Assembly: GCA_013415695.1 (NCBI GenBank)
Contig: JAAEEP010000005.1
Coordinates: 52,970-116,969 of the forward strand
Length of the DNA stretch: 64,000 nt
Origin: Methanomassiliicoccales archaeon
Lineage (GTDB): Archaea > Thermoplasmatota > Thermoplasmata > Methanomassiliicoccales > JAAEEP01
Reading direction: 5' to 3'
Every line of letters begins with the position of its first letter. Within the stretch, counting starts at the first letter, position 1. Shown piece by piece: positions 24,374 through 31,513 of this stretch. The notes under the pieces were generated by a model. It was not told the DNA's origin. It did no database searches and worked only from the letters and a program-made list of their open reading frames with translations. The position numbers were made by a program, and so were the translations under genes.

Positions 24374-24853
24374 TCAGGAGGTGAGCACTTCGTCGTACTC
24401 ACCATCGCGAATCAGCTTCTGCATCTCCTTTGCCGTTTTTCCTTCGATGTTGATACCCATGGATACGCAGGTTCCGGTGACCTCAAGGACTCGTTCCTTG
24501 ACGGTCTTTCCAAGCAACGAGTCCCGTTTCATCTCAGCGATCTTCATTGCCTGCTCCATGGTGAGGTTTCCGACCTTGTCCACCCTTGTACTCCCAGAGC
24601 CCTTGGCGATCCCAAGTTCTTTGACGATCAGTGCGGAAGTGGGGGGTGTTCCAACCTTGATTTCGAACTTCTTTGTGGCCGGGTCAACGATAACCTTGAT
24701 CGGCACTTTCATTCCGGCGAAGGCCTTGGTCTTGGCATTGATTGTCCCGATGATCTCCCCGATATTCACTCCAAGGGGCCCGAGTGCCGGGCCGAGTGGG
24801 GGACCTGCGGTTGCCTTGCCACCGTCAACAAGAGCCTCGATAGTCTCTGGCAT
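24374..24853 (-). CDS. rpl11: Ribosomal protein L11
   Basis: 159 residues. ATAGPPLGPALGPLGVNIGEI is the L11 signature, and the C-terminal rRNA-binding domain contains the usual KERVLEVTGTCVSMG stretch. It lines the GTPase-associated centre of the large subunit. It follows spt5 by 4 nt and is separated from rpl1 by a promoter region. Confidence 0.96.
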   Translation of the reverse strand: MPETIEALVDGGKATAGPPLGPALGPLGVNIGEIIGTINAKTKAFAGMKVPIKVIVDPATKKFEIKVGTPPTSALIVKELGIAKGSGSTRVDKVGNLTMEQAMKIAEMKRDSLLGKTVKERVLEVTGTCVSMGINIEGKTAKEMQKLIRDGEYDEVLTS

Positions 24854-24857
24854 TTAT

Positions 24858-25730
24858 TCATCTCTCCTTTTCTAGAACCCTGACATGATCTCCCCTTACC
24901 GTAACGGGGATGGGTACCATGGCTTCGAACAGCTCGACGGTAATCTCTTCCTTGTTCTCGTCGATCTGATGTACCCTTGCCTTCTCGCCCTTGAACGGGC
25001 CTGCGACCAGCTCAACTACGTCACCTTCCATAATGCCCGAAACCAGGGGCTTGGGGGTCAGGAAGTGGTTGATCTCCTCAAAGGTCGTCTCGCCATCCAC
25101 CAGGCCTCTGGCCTTTCGGACACCCTTTACCGTTTCCTTGAGCTGATCGGTGTTCATGCCCTCGATGAGCACATAGCCTCTTAGATTGGTCGGGGAAAGA
25201 ATGGAGAAGATCCCGCTCTTTCCCGCCTTTGCTTTACTGTAAACACTGTCCGCCACATTCTTCTCGTGGCCGATGGAAGTCTTGAGTGCGAGTACCGACT
25301 GTCTAGCCTTGGCGGAGAACGCAATTGTGCTCCTGTCCATGGGGTTTCCTTCGGGCCAAGTTTCGATAGTGATGGTCAATTGGTCACCGAACGAAGCTCC
25401 TTTGGGAGCCTCAACGCCAAGTTCTAGTTCCATGGGTTTCCCCTCAAGCTGGACCTCGATATGGTCCTTACTCATATCATCGGTCCATATATCTCCCATG
25501 GCGCTGCTCAGGCTAACCGACCACTCAGCGGCGCCCTCGACCTCAGAAGCAACGTCGACGCCAATTGACAGGACCGCCTTCACTCGCTTCCCCTCCCGTT
25601 CTTGGAGTTGGAAGTTCCAGCTTGCCTTGCCCGCGGCAGGGACCAATTGCTGGGCGGCATCACCCGTGAATCCCACCGAGCCGGTCATGTGGCTCTCTGG
25701 GAACGAGTTTTCCTTCTCATCATCGAACAT
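24858..25730 (-). CDS. spt5: Transcription elongation factor Spt5 with N-terminal beta-sandwich extension
   Basis: About 290 residues from the ATG at 25730, which has GAGGA upstream; the TTG at 25787 would run into secE. The last about 150 residues are normal archaeal Spt5/NusG: NGN domain (SVLALKTSIGHEKNVADSVY ... RGYVLIEG) and KOW domain (GDVVELVAGPFKGEKARV). The first about 140 are extra. They look like a beta-sandwich (ELELGVEAPKGASFGDQLTI) of a kind usually found in surface proteins, with no signal peptide. Spt5 pairs with Spt4 to hold RNA polymerase on its template. Lies between secE and rpl11, the usual archaeal order. Confidence 0.9.
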   Translation of the reverse strand: MFDDEKENSFPESHMTGSVGFTGDAAQQLVPAAGKASWNFQLQEREGKRVKAVLSIGVDVASEVEGAAEWSVSLSSAMGDIWTDDMSKDHIEVQLEGKPMELELGVEAPKGASFGDQLTITIETWPEGNPMDRSTIAFSAKARQSVLALKTSIGHEKNVADSVYSKAKAGKSGIFSILSPTNLRGYVLIEGMNTDQLKETVKGVRKARGLVDGETTFEEINHFLTPKPLVSGIMEGDVVELVAGPFKGEKARVHQIDENKEEITVELFEAMVPIPVTVRGDHVRVLEKER

Positions 25731-25756
25731 AAGATCAATCCTCAGAGTGAGCAGTG

Positions 25757-25981
25757 TTAGCTGAACAACCCGGGAATTGAAGACCAAATCAGATAGATGA
25801 GGAACCCGAGTCCGCCTATCAATATCAGTCCCAGACCCGTGACCTCGATGACCCTGATGAACTCCTCGTTGGTGGGCTTGCGGGCCATCTTTAGTACCCT
25901 TCCGTACTTGCCCTTGCCCAGCCGCCTAGTCCGATCCTCGATGTCCTTCTGGACTTCCCAGGACTTATCCACGATGTCCAT
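25757..25981 (-). CDS. secE: Protein translocase subunit SecE/Sec61-gamma
   Basis: 74 residues. A cytoplasmic amphipathic helix (VLKMARKPTNEEFIRVIEVT) is followed by one membrane helix (GLGLILIGGLGFLIYLIW), the standard SecE layout. It clamps SecY in the membrane. It sits between ftsZ and spt5, as in many euryarchaea. Confidence 0.92.
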   Translation of the reverse strand: MDIVDKSWEVQKDIEDRTRRLGKGKYGRVLKMARKPTNEEFIRVIEVTGLGLILIGGLGFLIYLIWSSIPGLFS

Positions 25982-26083
25982 TGTAACAGCTCTCTATAAG
26001 CTCAAAGCCAATTCGTTCCAATATTAAATACTTTGTCAGCTAGGATATATAGTTCTTCATATCCGAAAGGTTTGCTAGCCCTT

Positions 26084-27184
26084 TCAACGGATGAAGTCGA
26101 CATCAACGTCCTTGGCGGTCCTTATCTCTCTGGGACCCAGTATGTATTTGGACTTGACCCCCGTGATAACAACCATCACCCGCACCTTGTCTTCCAAAGT
26201 GGGGTCAACGGTGGCACCCCAGATGATCCTGGCGTTGGGGGCGATCCTGGATTGAATGACCTCCGCTACCCTCTCGGCCTCAGCCACGGACATGTCCGCT
26301 CCACCGATGACATTTACAAGTGCCCCGGTAGCGGTGCTGATGTCCACATCTATGAGCGGGGAGTTGATCGCTTCATCGACCGCTTCATCAATGCGATCCT
26401 CGTCCGATCCCTCTCCAAGACCGATCATAGCTACGCCTCCTCCCTTCATGATCGTCCTGAGATCGTTGAAGTCAAGGTTGACCAGCCCGGGCTTGGTTAT
26501 GAGCTCGGTGATTCCTTTGATCCCTCGCATAAGTATCTCGTCGGCCACTTTGAATGCCGCGTTCAGCGAAAGTCTTGGAACGATCTCTAGAAGCTTGTCG
26601 TTGGGTATGACGATCACGGTATCGGCGACATTCCTCAGGCGTTCCATTCCCCATTCGGCATTCTCCATCCTGATGGTTCCTTCTGCTTTGAAGGGGGATG
26701 TGCAGATAGCGACCGTAAGAGCACCAAGCTCTTTGGCCAGCTGCGCTACGAATGGTGCAGATCCCGTTCCGGTGCCGCCACCAAGACCTGCGGTGATGAA
26801 AACAATGTCTGCACCGGTGAGCACCTTCCTGAGATCCTCCTCGGCCTCCCTGGCGGCTTCCTCGCCGACCTGGGGAAGCGCTCCGGCACCTAGCCCACGA
26901 GTGCTCCTTCTACCCAGGAGTATCTTGTTGGGAGCCCTCACAATAAGGAGATGTTGCGCGTCGGTGTTAGCCGCATATAAATCCGCCCCAATTATTCCCG
27001 CATCAACCAGGCGATCGATGGTGTTTGAACCGCCACCTCCACAGCCGACGATCTTTATGTTTGTCTTCAGGCCTGAGAGTATCCTCTCAAGCTCCTCATC
27101 GGCGGCTGAGTATTCCTTGTAGGTTGGCACCTCCTCAGTCATCTCACCCACACGGGAAAGTGCGTCATTGACCAAAGACTTCAT
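26084..27184 (-). CDS. ftsZ: Cell division protein FtsZ, copy A
   Basis: 366 residues, ATG start with AGGAGGAAT upstream. Nucleotide-binding loops: [10 protein letters not shown], the tubulin/FtsZ signature [13 protein letters not shown], and the T7 catalytic loop [11 protein letters not shown] with both acidic residues. The C-terminal tail ends DVDVDFIR, close to the tail of copy B, and is probably the binding site for SepF or other partners. It polymerises with GTP at the division site. It lies just upstream of secE. Three blocks are nucleotide-identical to copy B. Confidence 0.95.
   Translation of the reverse strand: MKSLVNDALSRVGEMTEEVPTYKEYSAADEELERILSGLKTNIKIVGCGGGGSNTIDRLVDAGIIGADLYAANTDAQHLLIVRAPNKILLGRRSTRGLGAGALPQVGEEAAREAEEDLRKVLTGADIVFITAGLGGGTGTGSAPFVAQLAKELGALTVAICTSPFKAEGTIRMENAEWGMERLRNVADTVIVIPNDKLLEIVPRLSLNAAFKVADEILMRGIKGITELITKPGLVNLDFNDLRTIMKGGGVAMIGLGEGSDEDRIDEAVDEAINSPLIDVDISTATGALVNVIGGADMSVAEAERVAEVIQSRIAPNARIIWGATVDPTLEDKVRVMVVITGVKSKYILGPREIRTAKDVDVDFIR
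26410..26515 (-). repeat. 106-nt block identical between ftsZ copies A and B
   Basis: Bases 26410-26515 are identical to 27723-27828, encoding the segment around [19 protein letters not shown]. The 70 nt that follow (26516-26585 against 27829-27898) differ at about 20 positions. Such patchy identity suggests gene conversion. Confidence 0.85.
26586..26646 (-). repeat. 61-nt block identical between ftsZ copies A and B
   Basis: Bases 26586-26646 equal 27899-27959, in the same alignment register (offset 1313) as the other blocks. Encodes the [19 protein letters not shown] region. Confidence 0.85.
26844..26911 (-). repeat. 68-nt block identical between ftsZ copies A and B
   Basis: Bases 26844-26911 equal 28157-28224, again at offset 1313. 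Encodes the [20 protein letters not shown] region. Confidence 0.85.
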
Positions 27185-27309
27185 TCTGAATTCCTCCTGG
27201 GCCCCAATCGTTCCTCAAAAACTGGACCAACAGCCCAGTTACAGAGGGCTTACGTGCATTGCCACTTTAATAGGTTTCGGTAGCCCTATCTAAAGGTGGA
27301 CTGGCTATG

Positions 27310-27370
27310 CCATCTTAACGGGGATTAAGATGGTAAGGTGAAAGGAAGGGGCAAGATTCCGCTCGCCCCC
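27310..27370 (-). terminator. Two hairpins behind ftsZ copy B
   Basis: CCATCTTAA (27310-27318) and TTAAGATGG (27325-27333) form a perfect 9-bp stem. GGGGC (27348-27352) and GCCCC (27365-27369) form a second. Both lie just past the stop of the upstream ftsZ gene on the minus strand, before the promoter of the second copy (CTATTAAAG near 27270), so the two ftsZ genes are probably transcribed separately. Confidence 0.55.
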
Positions 27371-27387
27371 TTGAGATTGATTTGAGA

Positions 27388-28506
27388 TTATCGCACCAGG
27401 TCGACCTCTGCACCCTTCAGGTGAGTGGGTGCCGTGCTCCTGCCCATTATCTGCTGGCTCTGGACACCGGTCATGACCACCATTACCCTCATCTTATGTT
27501 CCAGTGCGGGGTCTATAGCGGCACCCCAGATGATCCTGGCGTTGGGTGATACCCTCTGCTGTATCTCCTCGGCTACCTTCTCTGCCTCGGAGACGGTCAT
27601 GTCCTGACCTCCAAGCACGTTCACCAGAACTCCGGTCGCGGTGCTGATATCCACCTCTAGAAGCGGTGAGTTTATGGCCTCCTCTATGGCATCCATCGCC
27701 CTATCTTCGGCGTGACCGTCGGCCTCTCCAAGACCGATCATAGCTACGCCTCCTCCCTTCATGATCGTCCTGAGATCGTTGAAGTCAAGGTTGACCAGCC
27801 CGGGCTTGGTTATGAGCTCGGTGATTCCCTTTATGGCGCGCATCAGCAGCTCATCCGCCACCTTGAATGCGGCTGTAAGCGAGAGTCTGGGAACAAGGTC
27901 TAGAAGCTTGTCGTTGGGTATGACGATCACGGTATCGGCGACATTCCTCAGGCGTTCCAAACCCCATTCAGCATTCTCCATTCTGTAGCGTCCCTCTCCC
28001 TTGAAAGGTGTTGTTGTAATGGCCACCGTCAGGGCGCCCATGTCCTTTGCGATACCGGCTACTACCGACGCTCCTCCGGTGCCGGTACCCCCACCCATTC
28101 CAGCGGTGATGAACACGATATGCTTGTCCTGCAGGTACTTCCTGAGATCCTCCTCTGCCTCCCTGGCGGCTTCCTCGCCGACCTGGGGAAGCGCTCCGGC
28201 ACCTAGCCCACGAGTGCTCCTTCTTCCAAGCAGTATCTTCTTAGGCACGTTGATGGCAAGCAGGTGTTGGGCATCGGTATTGGCTGCGATGACCTCTGCT
28301 CCAGCCACGCCCTCGTCCCAGATCCTAGCGGCCGTGTTGCTTCCGCCGCCTCCGACACCAACTATCGCGATATTGGTCTTGAGCTTCTGTAGCACTTCGA
28401 TGAGTTCTGCCTCGAGTGAACTGTTGTGTGAGTATGGACCCTGCGTTTCCTCGTAAACCTGATTCCCGCCCTCTCTGGCCAGGGCTTCCTCAACCAATGA
28501 TTTCAT
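27388..28506 (-). CDS. ftsZ: Cell division protein FtsZ, copy B
   Basis: 372 residues from the ATG at 28506, which has AGGTGA five bases upstream and gives the same start (MKSLV) as copy A. Motifs: [27 protein letters not shown], and T7 loop [11 protein letters not shown]. The tail ends GAEVDLVR. The N-terminal arm before the GTPase domain is longer and more polar than in copy A. Euryarchaea commonly carry FtsZ1 and FtsZ2 with different division roles; which copy is which cannot be settled by eye. Its 5' region diverges from the acylphosphatase gene. Confidence 0.95.
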   Translation of the reverse strand: MKSLVEEALAREGGNQVYEETQGPYSHNSSLEAELIEVLQKLKTNIAIVGVGGGGSNTAARIWDEGVAGAEVIAANTDAQHLLAINVPKKILLGRRSTRGLGAGALPQVGEEAAREAEEDLRKYLQDKHIVFITAGMGGGTGTGGASVVAGIAKDMGALTVAITTTPFKGEGRYRMENAEWGLERLRNVADTVIVIPNDKLLDLVPRLSLTAAFKVADELLMRAIKGITELITKPGLVNLDFNDLRTIMKGGGVAMIGLGEADGHAEDRAMDAIEEAINSPLLEVDISTATGVLVNVLGGQDMTVSEAEKVAEEIQQRVSPNARIIWGAAIDPALEHKMRVMVVMTGVQSQQIMGRSTAPTHLKGAEVDLVR

Positions 28507-28674
28507 TCCCTTCACCTTTCAAGATTAAAACGCGCGCTCTTTGCAGTAGAGACGTGCATCCCATTCGTTCTGTTCATTGAGAATTCCGATATTTATATTT
28601 TCGTCAAGCAATGGAGTTTCCGGCAATAGTCTGGGCAAAACTTCTAACAGTAATCAATGATATGATGTGAGGAC

Positions 28675-28959
28675 ATGAGGAAAAGAGCCGATGCAAGGTT
28701 CACGGGAAAGGTTCAGGGAGTCTACTTCAGAGACTTCACCCGCAGATACTCGGATGAGTTGGGGGTAAAAGGATGGGTGATGAACTGTCCCGATGGCACC
28801 GTTCAGGCCGTTTTCGAGGGCGAGGAGTCGGACATACTCGAGGTCGTCAGGCGCCTCCGGGAAGAACATCCAATCGCTCGTGTGGACGAAATCGATCTCA
28901 AGTGGTCTGGGTTCACTGGCGACTTTCGGGATTTCGAAACAAGGTATTTCGACCTATAG
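28675..28959 (+). CDS. Acylphosphatase
   Basis: 94 residues, standard length. The catalytic loop is FTGKVQGVYFRDFTRRYS, with the phosphate-binding Arg, and the catalytic Asn lies in GWVMNCPDGTVQ. It hydrolyses acyl phosphates such as acetyl phosphate or carbamoyl phosphate. A GAGG ribosome site precedes the ATG. Its end overlaps the TatD-like gene by 6 nt, convergently. Confidence 0.95.
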   Translation: MRKRADARFTGKVQGVYFRDFTRRYSDELGVKGWVMNCPDGTVQAVFEGEESDILEVVRRLREEHPIARVDEIDLKWSGFTGDFRDFETRYFDL

Positions 28960-29796
28960 CCTAAATTCCAGACCATACACCCTCTCGGGGTTATCCTTGT
29001 GTATTTTCCAGGCGTCTTCCTCTGATAGAAGACCGGATTCGATTAGCCCCTTCGTCCTCTTTGGCACAGTCTTGATGTCCATTACAGCTCCCGGCCTCTC
29101 CGGATCATCGAGGAAGTCGGTCTCCATCAGGAACCTCGTGCCCTTCTCCAGAGCCTCTCTCAAGGCCGGCCTGCTGGAGAGGACCGAGGGGAAGAGCCCA
29201 TGGTTCTCCTCCTCCAAGATCAATGGTGGGGAGTAGTGCTTCACCACCTTCTCTCTCTTCAACCCCACGGAATCTGCCATAAGAGCGAATTCCAACATCT
29301 GTTCCGGCGTCGAGTGCTCGGTGTGAATCACGACGGCGCAGTCAGCCTCACGCGCCAGTCTCATACCGTAGATCATTATCTCGTTTGATGTCTCCCAGAT
29401 CTCTTCCGAGACCGGGAAGTGAGGTCTACCGATCTCTCCAAGCGCTATTGCCTCACCATCAAGAACTAATTGTTGGGCGATCTCCATCCCCCTCATCATG
29501 ATGTCCTTGGCCTTCTCCAGGCCGTGTCGCTCGGAAAGGCCGAGAAGAAGAACTGGATATGGGCCGAGCGTGGAGTGCAATCTCACTTCAGTTTCCTGAT
29601 TGCATCTCTCCGCAATGCCAGTTGTGATGAGGTAGGAATCCCGGAAGTCCTCAGCGTTCCTTATGGGCACCTCACCGTAGGGAAGATGGGAAAGTATTGC
29701 ATGGGTTCCACCCATGCGCTGAAAATCTTTGACTGCCTCTATATTTCTTCCCTTTGGTTGAAGGTGAATATGATTGTCCAGTATAGGAAATCTCAT
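28954..29796 (-). CDS. TatD-like metal-dependent hydrolase
   Basis: 280 residues. LDNHIHLQPKGRN holds the first His-x-His metal pair. ALGEIGRPHFP has the bridging Glu, VIHTEHSTPEQ a metal His, KVVKHYSPP another His, and METDFLDDPERPG the final Asp. This is the archaeal COG1099-type amidohydrolase group; the substrate is not known and could be a nucleic acid, as in TatD nucleases. It begins 2 nt after tbp and is probably co-transcribed with it. Confidence 0.85.
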   Translation of the reverse strand: MRFPILDNHIHLQPKGRNIEAVKDFQRMGGTHAILSHLPYGEVPIRNAEDFRDSYLITTGIAERCNQETEVRLHSTLGPYPVLLLGLSERHGLEKAKDIMMRGMEIAQQLVLDGEAIALGEIGRPHFPVSEEIWETSNEIMIYGMRLAREADCAVVIHTEHSTPEQMLEFALMADSVGLKREKVVKHYSPPLILEEENHGLFPSVLSSRPALREALEKGTRFLMETDFLDDPERPGAVMDIKTVPKRTKGLIESGLLSEEDAWKIHKDNPERVYGLEFRL

Positions 29797-29798
29797 GC

Positions 29799-30347
29799 CT
29801 ACCTGAGCAGACCAGCAGCCCTGAGTTCCTCGGTGATCTTGGCCACCGCGGCTTCAACATCCTGGGGCTTCCTGGCACCTGTGCACACAAGCTTTCCGGA
29901 TCCAAAGAGTAGGACAACGACTTTAGGCACATCGATCCTGTACACGAGGCCCGGAAATTGCTCGGGCTCGTACTCTACCTTCTCCAAACCCAGTGAGATA
30001 GCAATGGCATTGAGGTTGATCTCCTGCTCAAGGTCTGAGGATGCTACGATGTTCTGGACTTCAATAACTGGTTCGATTGTAATCTTGATTCCAGCATTCT
30101 CGACCTGCTTCGCCACCTTGCTGATAGCGACCTTGACGTCATCGAGGCTCTTTGCACCTGTACAAACGACCTTTCCGCTCCTGAAGAGCAGAGTGGCTGT
30201 CTTGGGCTCTTTGAGCCGATAAATGAGTCCAGGGAATTGCTCGGGCTCGTACTCGGCGCCTTCCAAGGCGAGGGCTATGGATTGTAGGTCGAGCTCCTCA
30301 CCGAGCGATGTCGACGCCACGACGTTCTCGATCTTGATCTTGGCCAT
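29799..30347 (-). CDS. tbp: TATA-box-binding protein
   Basis: 182 residues made of two direct repeats of about 90. Each contains EYEPEQFPGL(I/V)YR and a LLFxSGKxVCTGA segment, the DNA-binding saddle strands. The phenylalanine/valine intercalation positions are conserved. It recognises TATA boxes and recruits TFB. The promoter region contains two candidate TATA sequences, including a palindrome, which would allow self-regulation. Confidence 0.97.
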   Translation of the reverse strand: MAKIKIENVVASTSLGEELDLQSIALALEGAEYEPEQFPGLIYRLKEPKTATLLFRSGKVVCTGAKSLDDVKVAISKVAKQVENAGIKITIEPVIEVQNIVASSDLEQEINLNAIAISLGLEKVEYEPEQFPGLVYRIDVPKVVVLLFGSGKLVCTGARKPQDVEAAVAKITEELRAAGLLR

Positions 30348-30497
30348 TAGGTCACCGGGGCGGTATTTAAATACCCATTTATATACCTTTTGTGTTCTGG
30401 CAGCCGTTCCATTAATATTAGATTAACATTCTTAAAACATATATTTAATTGAACATTCAATATCAAAGGCAAAATTATTTAAATATCATTTTTTGAA
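30348..30497. promoter_or_regulatory. tbp promoter and AT-rich upstream region
   Basis: The 14-bp palindrome GGTATTTAAATACC (30362-30375) and a second box TTATATACC (30379-30387) lie just upstream of the tbp ATG. Further out is AT-rich sequence including TTATTTAAATATC (about 30475-30487) that faces the candidate structured RNA. No protein gene is visible. Confidence 0.5.
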
Positions 30498-30592
30498 AGG
30501 CAGGTCTCACGATAATCTGGAGACATCCAAATAGGATTGATCAATGGTCAAATCCCTCCCCTTCAACGATTAATTGAAGGACGGAGCTGCCT
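30498..30592 (+). ncRNA. Candidate structured small RNA (four-stem fold)
   Basis: AGGCAG (30498-30503) pairs with CTGCCT (30587-30592) and encloses three hairpins: GTCTC/GAGAC (30504-30508, 30520-30524), GGATT/AATCC (30534-30538, 30551-30555), and CCTTCAA/TTGAAGG (30560-30566, 30574-30580). An AT-rich TATA-like sequence ends about 11 nt before the first stem, so transcription could start close to it. It is not a tRNA (no T-arm consensus), and I see no C/D or H/ACA boxes. Short stems can arise by chance, so this remains a candidate. Confidence 0.3.
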
Positions 30593-30662
30593 AATGAGAA
30601 TAGATGGGGGATTTGAAACAGCGGGCTTCCCAAGGACAATCTGGCTGAGATGAAGAGCGTTC
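30593..30662. other. Spacer between candidate RNA and the 88-residue gene
   Basis: Nothing recognised here. It lies between the candidate RNA on the plus strand and the stop of the minus-strand gene at 30663. Confidence 0.4.
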
Positions 30663-30929
30663 TCAATTGGTTTCGACTCCATGCGGGCCTACTAGGACTC
30701 GCTTCCCCGGGTCCTCGTAATGTTCCACCTTAATGCTTACGTCTGGCTTAATGCCGGCTATTGCAGGCAGGACATGGTTCAAAATCTGCTCGGCAGTCGC
30801 AGGGAACTTTCGACCACGCGTACTCACTTTGAACCAACCGCTCTTATCTTTATAATAGAACTCTACTGAGTTCTTGCTGCTGATTGTGATGACGTAGCTC
30901 TCATTGGTCAGGTTCATGATTATCTTCAT
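30663..30929 (-). CDS. Small protein of unknown function beside the RHH-ftsZ unit
   Basis: 88 residues from the ATG at 30929. The frame extends to a TTG at 31007, but a TATA box (CTTATAAAGG on this strand, plus-strand 30961-30970) lies within that extension, so the shorter form is preferred. It is a beta-rich start (MNLTNESYVITISSKNSVEFYY) followed by KSGWFKVSTRGRKFPATAEQI and a helix, and ends in a charged strand. No cysteine, membrane helix or known motif. Divergent from the regulator-ftsZ pair. Confidence 0.6.
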   Translation of the reverse strand: MKIIMNLTNESYVITISSKNSVEFYYKDKSGWFKVSTRGRKFPATAEQILNHVLPAIAGIKPDVSIKVEHYEDPGKRVLVGPHGVETN

Positions 30930-31106
30930 CACATGCCTTCGTATCAAGTTGTCCTCTTGTCCTTTATAAGCTGTTATATTCCTGCGAACGACAAGGTTGA
31001 AAACCAAAATCGGGAGAATTTATTACCGACACTAGTCTACCTGTCGTCAGAATAGCCAGTATTACGAAACCAACAACAAGTTAACAGAGCAACACTTGCG
31101 AGAAGA

Positions 31107-31114
31107 TTATATAC
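31107..31114 (+). promoter_or_regulatory. TATA box of the RHH-ftsZ unit
   Basis: TTATATAC, with the expected start about 25 nt downstream, near 31135, exactly where a perfect inverted repeat begins. Confidence 0.6.
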
Positions 31115-31134
31115 ATATACTAACATAATGACAA

Positions 31135-31167
31135 TTGTCCGACGGTGTATCTAATAGCGTCGGACAA
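31135..31167 (+). promoter_or_regulatory. Perfect 10-bp inverted repeat at the expected transcription start
   Basis: TTGTCCGACG (31135-31144) and CGTCGGACAA (31158-31167) are exact reverse complements with a 13-nt spacer. They lie between the TATA box and the ATG of the ribbon-helix-helix gene. Ribbon-helix-helix proteins bind such paired sites, so this may be an autoregulatory operator. As RNA it would also form a leader hairpin. Confidence 0.65.
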
Positions 31168-31188
31168 ACGCGCGCGAAGAGTTGTATC

Positions 31189-31500
31189 ATGACAGATACA
31201 GAGAGGATTACTGTCAGGATTCCTTCAGAAAAGCTGCTAGCATTGCAGACACTTGTGAAGGCAGGGGCTTATCCTACAGTTTCCGACGCCATCAGATCGG
31301 CCATCGAGAGCTTCGTCGACAAGCACTTCACTCCTGATTATATTGAACGGATCACGGTGGAGCTGCCCAAGGGCAACGTCATCGAGCTGGAGGGGCTGGT
31401 TAAAGATGGCGATTCTATATCAGTCGATGATGCGATAAGGAACGCGGTCAGAGAGTATATCAGGAAGCGGATAACCCGCGCCATGGAAGAGATGAAGTGA
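31189..31500 (+). CDS. Tandem ribbon-helix-helix regulator (CdrS-like)
   Basis: 103 residues from the ATG at 31189; an upstream TTG at 31135 would be at the transcript start and is unlikely. Two ribbon-helix-helix units follow one another: RITVRIPSEKLLALQTLV with VSDAIRSAIESFV, and RITVELPKGNVIELEGLV with VDDAIRNAVREYI. Normal regulators of this class have one unit and dimerise; this one can form the fold within a single chain. In haloarchaea a ribbon-helix-helix regulator, CdrS, lies beside ftsZ2 and controls division genes. The gene is 13 nt upstream of the third ftsZ, so a similar role is inferred. Confidence 0.82.
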   Translation: MTDTERITVRIPSEKLLALQTLVKAGAYPTVSDAIRSAIESFVDKHFTPDYIERITVELPKGNVIELEGLVKDGDSISVDDAIRNAVREYIRKRITRAMEEMK

Positions 31501-31513
31501 GCCCCCGTTAGGG

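Noticed and set aside
30498..30592. Structured element as an unusual tRNA
   Set aside because: There is no T-loop consensus, the acceptor-like stem is only 6 bp, and no anticodon arm of 5+7 can be drawn.
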